Origin: JACKIC01 sp964392305
GTDB taxonomy: Bacteria; Planctomycetota; UBA1135; UBA2386
NCBI GenBank assembly: GCA_964392305.1
Contig: CAYMPV010000030.1
Span: forward strand, 1-64,000
Direction: 5' to 3'
DNA: 64,000 bases
Within the stretch, counting starts at the first letter, position 1; each line of letters opens with the position of its first letter. The notes beneath the pieces were generated by a model. That model saw only the letters and a program-made list of their open reading frames with translations, did no database searches and was not told the origin of the DNA. Below, piece by piece: positions 18,564-26,637 of the stretch. The position numbers were made by a program, and so were the translations under genes.

Positions 18564-19426
18564 CGTTGCCCACCTCGCCGCGCGGCGACCAGCCGCATCG
18601 TGAACACGCGCGACGGATCGGTCGGGTGCACCGACGTGATCGCGACGATGCCGGCGCACAGCGCCAACGGCGAATGCGGATCGGTCACCAGGATGTGGTT
18701 GTGCAGCGCGGGATCGCCGTTGATCAGCAGCTCGTGCGGCAAGGACCACGCCGGCACGCCGGCGTCGCCGAGCCGTTCACCCGCCACCGCGCGCACGTCG
18801 TCGAAGTGCGCACGCATCGACATGCGTGCCCCGAAATGCGTGATCACCGACCACAGCGACGGCATGTCGACGACCTCGTAGAGCAGCGGCCGAAGGATCG
18901 GACTCTTGCGTGCGATCGCGAGCAGTTGGCCCAAGGCAACCTGCGCGCGGAAGCTCTCGGGCCAGTCTTCGGGCCCCCTGTTCTCCAGCAAGTTGCCGCG
19001 CTGCCGGCCTTCGCCCCGACACGCGCGCGCGAGGCCGCGCTCGAGGAAGTCGCGCTCGAGCTTCAGGGTCTCTGCGCCCAGCGGTTCGCCGTCGCCGGCG
19101 TGCACCGCGGAGCGCACGCGCACCAGTTCGCGCAACTTGCCGTCTTCGTAGGTCCACGAGACCGGCTCGATCCCCTCGACCACGACGTGCAGGAACCAGT
19201 CGCGCACCTCGTCGCCGCGCTGCAGTCGCAGCCCGAACAGCACCTCGTCGCCGACCGCGATGCCGATCCCTGGGGCAAGTGCGTCGAACCCCTTCGGCAG
19301 CTCGGGCGTGGCCACGAACGCCGACGCCGCAACCACGCCGCGCTCACGCGTCGCCCACTGCGGGTCGACGGCGCCGGATGCGCACCCGGCGGCGGCCGTG
19401 CAGAGGAGGAGGCACGCCGCGCGCAC
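18560..19426 (-). CDS. Lipoprotein of unknown function
   Basis: 288 residues starting at a GTG at 19426, two bases after the stop of the methyltransferase gene; a start further upstream would lie inside that gene. The N-terminus VRAACLLLCTAAAGC is a lipoprotein signal with the Cys at the lipobox. The body contains LQRGDEVRDWFLHVVVEGIEP and a C-terminal part with HNHILVTDPHSPLALCAGIVAITSVHP, without a family I can name. Its stop overlaps the rarA start, so it is co-translated with genes for nucleic acid enzymes. The reason for the pairing is not obvious. Confidence 0.75.
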   Translation of the reverse strand: MRAACLLLCTAAAGCASGAVDPQWATRERGVVAASAFVATPELPKGFDALAPGIGIAVGDEVLFGLRLQRGDEVRDWFLHVVVEGIEPVSWTYEDGKLRELVRVRSAVHAGDGEPLGAETLKLERDFLERGLARACRGEGRQRGNLLENRGPEDWPESFRAQVALGQLLAIARKSPILRPLLYEVVDMPSLWSVITHFGARMSMRAHFDDVRAVAGERLGDAGVPAWSLPHELLINGDPALHNHILVTDPHSPLALCAGIVAITSVHPTDPSRVFTMRLVAARRGGQR

Positions 19427-19427
19427 G

Positions 19428-20219
19428 TCAGCTCCTCTGCCTCTGCGCCTCGAACAGGACCACGCCAGCAGCGACCGCGACATTGAGGCTCTCGACCGGC
19501 TGCTTCAGCGGAATGCGCACGCGCACGGCGGCGGCGCGCAGCAGCGCTTCGGGCACGCCCGCAGCTTCGGCCCCCACCACCAGCGCGGTCGGCTGGCGCA
19601 GCGGCGCAGCGGTGTGCGCGACGTCGCCGCCGCCGTCGGCGACCACGAGCTGCAGGCGGTGCCGCTTGGCGAACGCGACGATCGCCTCGGCATCCAGACC
19701 GTGCACCACCGGCAACCGGAAGATCGAGCCCATCGAACCCCGCACCGCCTTGTCGCGGAACGGATCGGCGCCGCCCTTCATGGTGATGCAACCAGTCGCC
19801 CCCGCGGCTTCGGCCGTGCGCAGCAGCGAGCCGAGGTTGCCGGGGTCGCGCACGCCGGCGGCGATCACCACCAGCGGTGACAGGTCGCCGCGCAGCAGGT
19901 CCGCTTCGGCGACGTTCGGCCTGGCGATCAGTGCCGCCACGCCCTGCGGTGTGTCCAGCGCGCTCAACCGCGCCAGCACGTCGTCACCGCACTCGAGGTA
20001 GTTCTCGGCGTGCTGCTGCAGGTCCTGCAGCAGGTCCACATCGGTCAGGCGCGGCGAGACGGCGGCCTCGACCACGCGGCAACCGGCGGCGATCGCCTCC
20101 CGCACCAGGCGCACCCCCTCGGCCAGCAGCAGCCCCTCGAACTTGCCCTCGGCCGCGTCGCGGAAACGCTGCACGACGGGGTTCTTGGCGGATGTGATCT
20201 CGCGACGAGGGGGTGGCAT
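19428..20219 (-). CDS. TrmH/SpoU family RNA 2'-O-methyltransferase
   Basis: 263 residues from the ATG at 20219. The N-terminal substrate-binding domain begins ITSAKNPVVQRFRDAAEGKFEG. The SPOUT knot domain carries the three family motifs: DPGNLGSLLRTAEAAGATG, ALVVGAEAAGVPE and IPLKQPVESLNVAVAAGVVLFE. These enzymes methylate ribose in rRNA (RlmB-type) or tRNA. The N-terminal substrate domain favours a 23S rRNA enzyme but does not decide it. The gene is divergent from the cytochrome operon, with about 140 bases between the two starts. Confidence 0.9.
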   Translation of the reverse strand: MPPPRREITSAKNPVVQRFRDAAEGKFEGLLLAEGVRLVREAIAAGCRVVEAAVSPRLTDVDLLQDLQQHAENYLECGDDVLARLSALDTPQGVAALIARPNVAEADLLRGDLSPLVVIAAGVRDPGNLGSLLRTAEAAGATGCITMKGGADPFRDKAVRGSMGSIFRLPVVHGLDAEAIVAFAKRHRLQLVVADGGGDVAHTAAPLRQPTALVVGAEAAGVPEALLRAAAVRVRIPLKQPVESLNVAVAAGVVLFEAQRQRS

Positions 20220-20363
20220 CGGCGACGATGATCGCCGGCCCGCCGCGGTGCACAAGCCGCCGCCGCAAGAAGCCTGCGCCGGATAAACCATCTGGCTACG
20301 CACTCCGCACCATGCCACTGAGCCCAGACAGGCGGTGCAATGTGGCGCCACCCCCGAGTCCCA

Positions 20364-21809
20364 ATGACCGCATCCAACCTGCCCCTCGGCACCATCGGCC
20401 GGATCCACCGCCTCCTCCGCTCCAACTGGATCACGTCGCTGGGCGCGGCCCTGATGACCCTGGCAACCCTCGCGGGGGTGACGCTGGTGGTCATGCACCA
20501 GATGGGCGGCGTCTGGGCGGGCCCGTATGTCGGCCTGGCGCTGACACTCGTGGTCCCGGCGGTCTTCCTGCTCGGCATGGTCCTGGTGCCCTCCGGCCTG
20601 CTCCTGTTCCGCCGCCACCTGCACGAGCGGCTCGCGGCGATGACCGACCGACCGGTCTACATGGCGCGCGCCGTGGTCGTGCTCACCGCGATCAACTTCG
20701 CCGCGGTCGGCACCGTGGGCTACTCGGGCGTGCACTACATGAGTTCGGTGCAGTTCTGCGGCACCGCGTGCCACAACGTCATGGGGCCCGAATACGAGAG
20801 TTACCTGCGTTCGCCGCACCAACGCGTCGAGTGTGTCGCCTGTCACGTCGCGCCCGGTGCGCAGGGCTTCGTGGCCGCCAAGCTCAACGGCACCAAGCAG
20901 CTGATCGGAACCGTGCTCGACAACTACAGCCGGCCGATCCCGACGCCCGTGCACAACCTCGTGCCGGCGAACGTGACCTGCGAGAACTGCCACTGGCCCG
21001 AGAAGTACCTGGGCACCAAACTCAAGGTGAAGCCGCACTTCCGCACCGACGAGAAGGTGACCGGCTACACCAACGTGCTGCTGATGCGAACCGGCGGCAC
21101 CCGCCCCGACGGCGCTTCGGTCGGCATCCACTGGCACGTGCACCCCGAGGCGGTCGTCGAGTACGTCGCCACCGACGCGCAGCGCACCCAGATCCCGTGG
21201 ATGCGCGTCAAGCACCCCGACGGCGACGAGGAGATCTTCACCACGCCGGGCGTTGCCGCCGAGCCTCGCCCCGAAGGTGAGCTGCGCCGCATGGACTGCA
21301 ACGATTGCCACAACCGCTCGGCGCACGCCTTCGAACTGCCCGGCGACGCGCTCGACGTCGCCTTCGTCAACGGCCAGCTGCCGCGCGACCTGCCGTTCCT
21401 CAAACAACACGCGCTCGACGCGTTGCAGGCCGAGTGGACCCGCGACAACGCCAAGGATGGCATCCGCGCCAAGCTGCAGGAGGCGTACGCCAAGGACGGC
21501 GGCATCGACGAACTGCGCCGTCAGAAGCTCGAGCTCGCGATCCCGACGATCACCGACATCTGGATGCGCAACGTGTGGCCCGAGCGCAAGCTCGGCTGGA
21601 ACGCCTACCCGGACCTGGCGACCCACGTCGGCTGCTTCCGTTGCCACGACGGTCAACACACTTCGGCCAAAGGACGCACCGTGTTCGGGCCCAAGTTGAT
21701 GTCCGACGGCGCGCCGATCCGAGACGGCAGCTGCGACAAGTGCCACGTCGTGCTCAGCGAGAACGAAGAGGATCCCGCGATTCTCGACGCCTTCGGCCTC
21801 AAGCGCTGA
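20364..21809 (+). CDS. Inner-membrane NapC/NirT-family multiheme cytochrome c (ImcH-like)
   Basis: 481 residues from the ATG at 20364; an in-frame ATG at 20340 is possible. Three hydrophobic helices occupy roughly the first 125 residues. A periplasmic domain follows with five CxxCH motifs (CVACH, CENCH, CNDCH, CFRCH, CDKCH), preceded by CGTACH, a C-x3-CH variant just after the third helix. Three N-terminal helices plus a NapC/NirT region in about 500 residues resembles ImcH of Geobacter, a quinol-oxidising inner-membrane cytochrome that feeds extracellular electron transfer. The next two genes encode an outer-membrane barrel and a 13-heme lipoprotein, which supports that role. It is the first gene of the unit. 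Confidence 0.85.
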   Translation: MTASNLPLGTIGRIHRLLRSNWITSLGAALMTLATLAGVTLVVMHQMGGVWAGPYVGLALTLVVPAVFLLGMVLVPSGLLLFRRHLHERLAAMTDRPVYMARAVVVLTAINFAAVGTVGYSGVHYMSSVQFCGTACHNVMGPEYESYLRSPHQRVECVACHVAPGAQGFVAAKLNGTKQLIGTVLDNYSRPIPTPVHNLVPANVTCENCHWPEKYLGTKLKVKPHFRTDEKVTGYTNVLLMRTGGTRPDGASVGIHWHVHPEAVVEYVATDAQRTQIPWMRVKHPDGDEEIFTTPGVAAEPRPEGELRRMDCNDCHNRSAHAFELPGDALDVAFVNGQLPRDLPFLKQHALDALQAEWTRDNAKDGIRAKLQEAYAKDGGIDELRRQKLELAIPTITDIWMRNVWPERKLGWNAYPDLATHVGCFRCHDGQHTSAKGRTVFGPKLMSDGAPIRDGSCDKCHVVLSENEEDPAILDAFGLKR

Positions 21810-21817
21810 GTCACCCG

Positions 21818-23593
21818 ATGACCGCCCACAGGCGAGTGCTCCCGAGCGCGGCCGTCGCCGCCTGGCTCGCCATTGGTGCGCTGGCGCAGGAACCGCCGCA
21901 GCCGCAGGAACCGCCGCAGCAACAGGAACCCAAGCCACAGCCCCCCACGCAGGAACCCCAGCCGATCGACCCGGCGAAGGCTGCGGCCGAGATCCTCAGG
22001 AAGCGTCTGGGGCTGCAACCCGGTCCCCAAGGTGAACCGCCGAAGGGACCGCCGGCCAAGCCGGTGACGAACGAGACGCCGACCGACGTCCCCGGGCAGG
22101 AACCGACACCCTCCGATGTGCCGGCGGGAACCGGCGTCGATCAGCCCGCGCCGCAGGAGCCGGGCAAGCCGCTGCCAGGACAGGAACCCACGCCGCAGCA
22201 GCCAACGGACCCGACCGAGGCGGCCAAACGCGCGCTGCAGAAGCTCCTGCCCGGCGCCAAACCGCCCGAAGTCGCGCCGATCCCCACCGACCTGGGCACG
22301 CCCGAACCCGTCCTGCCTGGGCAGGGGCCGGTCGCGGTGCAGCCGCAGACCGTCGCGCTGCCGCCGGAATCACTGGCCTTCGACGGCGTGCTGTCGAGCC
22401 GGTACCGCGCGCGACACGGCAACGGCGTCAGCGACCAGGAACTGGTGACGCGCCTGGGCCTCGACTTCGGCGACGCGACGCGGGACGCGTTCACGGCACA
22501 CTTCGCCGGCCGCTTGTATGTCGACCTCGACGGTCCGACCAGCGACGGCACCTTCAACGGCCTGGACCAGAGCTTCGGCGACGACTGGAACGCGCGCCTC
22601 TACACGGCCCACGTCGACGCCCACGAGATCCCCAACGTCGAGCTCGCGCGACTCGGTCGCCAGGACCTGATCGAGACCCCGACGCCGGTGACGTTCGACG
22701 GACTGCGCGTCGACAGCGAACGCTTCGGACCGGCCAAGGTGTCGTTCTCGGCCTACGGCGGCGTGACCGTGCACCACTTCGAATCGGCGACGGAGGGCGA
22801 CTCGGTCTACGGCATCGGCAGCGAACTCCGGCCCTGGCAGGACGCGCGCGTGCGCCTGGACTGGATGTCGCTGCGCGACGAGTTCCTGACCACGGATCGC
22901 CACGACGAACTCTACGGCGTGCGCTGGTGGCAGGACCTGGACGGGGTCAATCTGCACGGGCTGCACACCTGGCGCGACGGCAAGCCGCGCGATCTGCACG
23001 TCGGGGCCAACGGCGGACTCGACCTGCCGGTCACGTTCGCGGTCGACTACCGCGAGCTGCTCAGCACCCAGGGCGCCGCCGTCACCGAACTCGACCCGTT
23101 CTACGAGATCGCCGCCGACTACCAACCCTACCGCCAGCTCGACGCCAGCATCGACACCGACCTCGGCGAACACCTGACGGTCGACACCGGCGGTTCGATC
23201 CGGCGCCTGCGCGACAGCAGCGACGAGGGCGAGTTCAACCGCGAGTTCGAACGCGCCTACGCCGGCTTGCAGTTGCACACGTTCGGCATCGACGGGCTGT
23301 CGGTGACGGTGACCGGCAACTACTACAACACCCAAGGTGAGGACTTCCGCACCTTCACGGGCGATCTCGAGTACCGGCCCGACCAGCAGCTGCGCATCCT
23401 CTTCGGCACCGGCTACGACCTGTTCCTGTACGATTCCTTCGACGATCGCGAACGCGTGCACGTGCGATCGCTCTACCTGCGCAGCGACTACCGCATCAGC
23501 AAGCGCGTGCGCGTGGACGCAGCCTACGAATACGAGCGCGATGACGAAGACGAGTTCCACGTGTTCCGCATGGGAGTGATATGGACGCTGTGA
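21818..23593 (+). CDS. Outer-membrane beta-barrel (porin-like) with Pro/Gln-rich N-terminal region
   Basis: 591 residues from the ATG at 21818, eight bases after the cytochrome stop. A signal peptide (VLPSAAVAAWLAIGALA) is followed by about 160 residues rich in Pro, Gln and Glu. After residue about 185 the sequence becomes alternating hydrophobic/polar strands with Tyr/Trp girdles and short turns (SSRYRARHGNGVSDQ, DAAYEYERDDEDEFHVFRMGVIW), typical of a beta-barrel. Porins paired with multiheme cytochromes act as the sheath of porin-cytochrome conduits. The 3' end overlaps the 13-heme gene by 13 bases. The family is not named; the barrel call is inference from the strand pattern and context. 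Confidence 0.78.
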   Translation: MTAHRRVLPSAAVAAWLAIGALAQEPPQPQEPPQQQEPKPQPPTQEPQPIDPAKAAAEILRKRLGLQPGPQGEPPKGPPAKPVTNETPTDVPGQEPTPSDVPAGTGVDQPAPQEPGKPLPGQEPTPQQPTDPTEAAKRALQKLLPGAKPPEVAPIPTDLGTPEPVLPGQGPVAVQPQTVALPPESLAFDGVLSSRYRARHGNGVSDQELVTRLGLDFGDATRDAFTAHFAGRLYVDLDGPTSDGTFNGLDQSFGDDWNARLYTAHVDAHEIPNVELARLGRQDLIETPTPVTFDGLRVDSERFGPAKVSFSAYGGVTVHHFESATEGDSVYGIGSELRPWQDARVRLDWMSLRDEFLTTDRHDELYGVRWWQDLDGVNLHGLHTWRDGKPRDLHVGANGGLDLPVTFAVDYRELLSTQGAAVTELDPFYEIAADYQPYRQLDASIDTDLGEHLTVDTGGSIRRLRDSSDEGEFNREFERAYAGLQLHTFGIDGLSVTVTGNYYNTQGEDFRTFTGDLEYRPDQQLRILFGTGYDLFLYDSFDDRERVHVRSLYLRSDYRISKRVRVDAAYEYERDDEDEFHVFRMGVIWTL

Positions 23594-24606
23594 TCAGACC
23601 GGGGCGACGCCGTTGGCCATGGATCGCCGCACTGACCGTGTGGATGGCTGTCACCGCCTGCCTCTCGCTCGGCACGCCGCGTCGCGCCGAACCGTCGTTC
23701 CCGCATCGCGTGCACGTCATCGACAACAAGCTGGAGTGCACGTTCTGCCACACCGGCGTCAGAACCAACGACCGTCCGGGCACGCCGCCGCCGGAGCTGT
23801 GTGCGCAGTGCCACGACCGCTTCGACGCCGACAAACCGCCCGAGCGCCGTGTGCGCGCGTTCTTCGACGAGAACAGCCGCTACCGCAAGGTCGCCGAGTC
23901 CGCGGTGCCGGCCGACATCACCTTCTCGCATCTGCACCACGTCGCCACCGCCAAGCTCGACTGCACGACGTGCCACGGTGAGGTCGGTGAGCAGACCGAG
24001 GTGCCGCTCGGGCCACTGGTGAAGAAGGCCGACTGCATGACCTGCCACGAGCGTTACGGCAAGAGCAACGCCTGCAGCGAGTGCCATCGTGTGATCGACG
24101 AGACGTGGCAACCCGGATCGCACGCGCCGGGATGGGTCGAGGCGCACGGCCAGCTCGTGCGCCACGGCAGCGAGCGCAGCGCCGATCGCTGTGAGCTCTG
24201 TCACGAGAACTCCTCCAGCTGCACCGCCTGTCACGAGCAGATGGCGCCGCGCAGCCACGACCAGACCTTCCGCGTGCGCACGCACGGCCTGCAGGCCTCG
24301 ATCGATCGCAGCCGTTGCATGACCTGCCACAAGCAGGACTCGTGTCAGCAGTGCCACGAGTCGACGCGACCGCGCAGCCACCGCGGCGGCTGGGGCGCAC
24401 CGCAGGATCGCCATTGCGTGTCCTGCCACCTCCCGGTCGCCGACGCGGGCTGCGCCGTCTGCCACAAGACGACGCCGAGCCACGACCTCGCCACGCCGCT
24501 GCCGCCCAGCCACAACGCGGGCATGAACTGCCGCATGTGCCACGGCAACGGCCAGCCGCTGCCGCATCCGGACGGCGGCCACGTCTGCACTGCCTGCCAC
24601 CGCTGA
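23581..24606 (+). CDS. 13-heme c-type cytochrome lipoprotein
   Basis: 341 residues, with its start overlapping the barrel gene by 13 bases. The N-terminus is a basic, hydrophobic leader ending in AVTAC, a likely lipobox. I count thirteen CxxCH motifs: CTFCH, CAQCH, CTTCH, CMTCH, CSECH, CELCH, CTACH, CMTCH, CQQCH, CVSCH, CAVCH, CRMCH and CTACH. Many distal His residues are available as second axial ligands. That is one heme per 26 residues, which fits a molecular wire. With the barrel it would form an outer-membrane conduit taking electrons from the ImcH-like protein. Whether it faces the periplasm or the outside is not shown by sequence. Confidence 0.92.
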   Translation: MDAVIRPGRRRWPWIAALTVWMAVTACLSLGTPRRAEPSFPHRVHVIDNKLECTFCHTGVRTNDRPGTPPPELCAQCHDRFDADKPPERRVRAFFDENSRYRKVAESAVPADITFSHLHHVATAKLDCTTCHGEVGEQTEVPLGPLVKKADCMTCHERYGKSNACSECHRVIDETWQPGSHAPGWVEAHGQLVRHGSERSADRCELCHENSSSCTACHEQMAPRSHDQTFRVRTHGLQASIDRSRCMTCHKQDSCQQCHESTRPRSHRGGWGAPQDRHCVSCHLPVADAGCAVCHKTTPSHDLATPLPPSHNAGMNCRMCHGNGQPLPHPDGGHVCTACHR

Positions 24607-24612
24607 GCCAAA

Positions 24613-24633
24613 GGCGGCGGCGGCGGCGGCGGC
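24613..24633. repeat. (GGC)7 microsatellite in convergent intergenic space
   Basis: Seven perfect GGC units lie just after the stop of the 13-heme gene, followed by the GC palindrome GGCCGGCC. The position between convergent genes would suit a transcription end, but there is no T-tract. Downstream to 24708 are several short CAGCC-type echoes. Confidence 0.6.
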
Positions 24634-24708
24634 CGGCCGGATCGAGCGCGAAGGCGTGGGCTGATCAGCCTCAACCCGGTCAGCCCCAGCGCAGTCAGCA
24701 CTGGCCCA

Positions 24709-26553
24709 TCAGCCCTGGCCCAGCGCCTTGGTGAGCGCCGCGGCGCCCCCGACGATCGGCAACTCGAGTGTGGTCGCGCCCAGGTCGATGGTCAGCTCGG
24801 TGCCTGCGGGCGGCCACAAGGTGAAGTCCTTGTCGCTCGAGAAGATCATCAGACCGATGCGCTGACCAGCCGGGACCACGTGGTCGTCGGGCTGCAGCGC
24901 GAACTTCACGGTGACGAACTCACCGGGCACGAGCGGCTTGCTCTCGGTGAGCGAAGCGGCGTTCTGCGGATCGGCCCAACCGCGCGTGATCAGGTTCTCG
25001 TAGATGCGCGCCTTGTCGGTCCACGGCAACGACACGATCCACACCGAGAGGTTGGCCGCCGGCTTGTTCGCGGCCATGCGGATCGACACGTGGCCGGTGC
25101 CCGAGATGTGCACGGCTTCCTTCAGCTCCGCAGTCGCATAGAGCAGACGGTGGTTCGAGGCTTCCGCCTTGGCCAGGTCCGCCCCGGCGACCTCGAAGTC
25201 GTCGACGAGCGTTTCCTGCACGCCCTCGCTGTTCTGGGTCACGGTCAGCGCGCCGATCGTGCCACCGCCCTTGCCGGGGTTGAGCACCACCGCCGACGCG
25301 TCCGGGTTGGGGTAATCCGCGTATGACGTCGGCTTGCGTTCGCCTTCGCGCACGATCCACGCCTTGGGGTCCTTCTCGACGCCGTTGTCGATGCCGTAGA
25401 GGAACCGCGTGAACCAGCGATTGATCAGCTCGTGCGGCGGCGGGCCACCGTGGCCACCCTGGTGGAAGTAGGCCATGCACGGCAGCCCCTTCTGCTTGAG
25501 CGCGGCGTAGATGCGCACCGAGTGCTCGGGCATCACGTTCCAGTCGTTGAAGCCGTGAGCCATCAGCGTCGCGGCCTTGAAGTTGGCGAGCTGGTTGCCG
25601 TAGTCGCGCGCCGACCACCAGTCGCTGAGATCACCGGTCTCGCGGTGCAGATTGGGGGCGATCTCCTCGTCGCGGATGTGCTTGTTGCACCAGTCGCGCT
25701 TCTTGGGGTCGCCGCTGTTGATGAAGTCGTAGAGCACGTCCACGTCCTCACCCATGTAGCCGCCCGGATGCCGCACCAGGCCGTTGGAGCGGTAGTAGTG
25801 GTAGTAGGAAGTGTTGGGCGCGATCGGCACGATCGCCTCGAGGCCCTGCACGCCGGTCGTCGCCGCCGCGATCGGCAGCGTGCCGTTGTAGGACGTGCCG
25901 ATCATGCCGACCTTGCCCGTGCACCAATCGGCCACGACCTCCTCGTTGCCGTCGATCGTCGTGTAGCCCTTGGCGCGGCCGCACAACCAGTCGATCACGC
26001 ACTTGGGGGCGAGCGCTTCGTTGGCGCCGCCGACCGTCGGACAACCTTCGGAGAGACCCGTGCCCGGCGACTCGGAGTGCACCACCGCGAACCCACGCGG
26101 CACCCACGTGCGCACCTCCGACTGCGAGATCATCTTGCGGTCCTCCTGGAACGCGATCGGGTTCATCATCTTGCGCGGCTTGGGCGAGCTGCCGAGTTCC
26201 TGGCGCGGATTCCAGAACGACTCGGGCTCGTTGCCGCCGACACCGGCGAAGTACGGGCTGGTCTCGTAGACGACCGGCACCTTCAGGCCTTCGGTGTCGG
26301 TCTGCTGCGGGCGCCAGACGTCGACGTGCAGCCGGTCCTTCTTGCCGTCGCCGTCAGAGTCGAAACTCGCCTGCACCCAGAGCCGCTGGCGAATCCACGA
26401 CTGCGGGCTGCGGAATGCCTCGACGACCTGCGCCTGGCCATCGACGAAGCGCGGAGTGGCCTTCTCGGCGTCCTGCGCCGCGACCGTCGCCGCGAACGCC
26501 AGGAGCGAGGAGAAGACCGGGAACGTGAACACGCCGGGTACGAACTTCACCAT
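24709..26553 (-). CDS. Secreted CocE/NonD (S15-type) alpha/beta hydrolase
   Basis: 614 residues with a signal-peptide-like start (FSSLLAFAATVAAQ). The N-terminal hydrolase domain shows VPVVYETSPYF, WVPRGFAVVHSESPGTGLSEG and the nucleophile elbow GMIGTSYNG. FKAATLMAHGFNDWNV lies near the Asp and FHQGGHGGPP gives the catalytic His. The C-terminal jelly-roll (VSIRMAANKPAANLSVWIV, PAGQRIGLMIFSSD) is the usual X-Pro dipeptidyl-peptidase C-terminal domain. Such enzymes are Xaa-Pro dipeptidyl-peptidases or cocaine-esterase-like acyl hydrolases. Substrate choice cannot be made from sequence; export is likely. The gene is convergent with the cytochrome operon. Confidence 0.88.
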   Translation of the reverse strand: MVKFVPGVFTFPVFSSLLAFAATVAAQDAEKATPRFVDGQAQVVEAFRSPQSWIRQRLWVQASFDSDGDGKKDRLHVDVWRPQQTDTEGLKVPVVYETSPYFAGVGGNEPESFWNPRQELGSSPKPRKMMNPIAFQEDRKMISQSEVRTWVPRGFAVVHSESPGTGLSEGCPTVGGANEALAPKCVIDWLCGRAKGYTTIDGNEEVVADWCTGKVGMIGTSYNGTLPIAAATTGVQGLEAIVPIAPNTSYYHYYRSNGLVRHPGGYMGEDVDVLYDFINSGDPKKRDWCNKHIRDEEIAPNLHRETGDLSDWWSARDYGNQLANFKAATLMAHGFNDWNVMPEHSVRIYAALKQKGLPCMAYFHQGGHGGPPPHELINRWFTRFLYGIDNGVEKDPKAWIVREGERKPTSYADYPNPDASAVVLNPGKGGGTIGALTVTQNSEGVQETLVDDFEVAGADLAKAEASNHRLLYATAELKEAVHISGTGHVSIRMAANKPAANLSVWIVSLPWTDKARIYENLITRGWADPQNAASLTESKPLVPGEFVTVKFALQPDDHVVPAGQRIGLMIFSSDKDFTLWPPAGTELTIDLGATTLELPIVGGAAALTKALGQG

Positions 26554-26637
26554 GGGAGGCCGAGGATCCTAGCCCGCGGCCCGGCCTCCGTCTGCCATCG
26601 CCTGCGCGACCGTCCCGGGCACTGTTCCTGCGCGTGG

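Noticed and set aside
24610..24708. Rho-independent terminator after the conduit operon
   Set aside because: GC-rich repeats are present but no T-tract or convincing stem with a short loop follows, so I did not call it.
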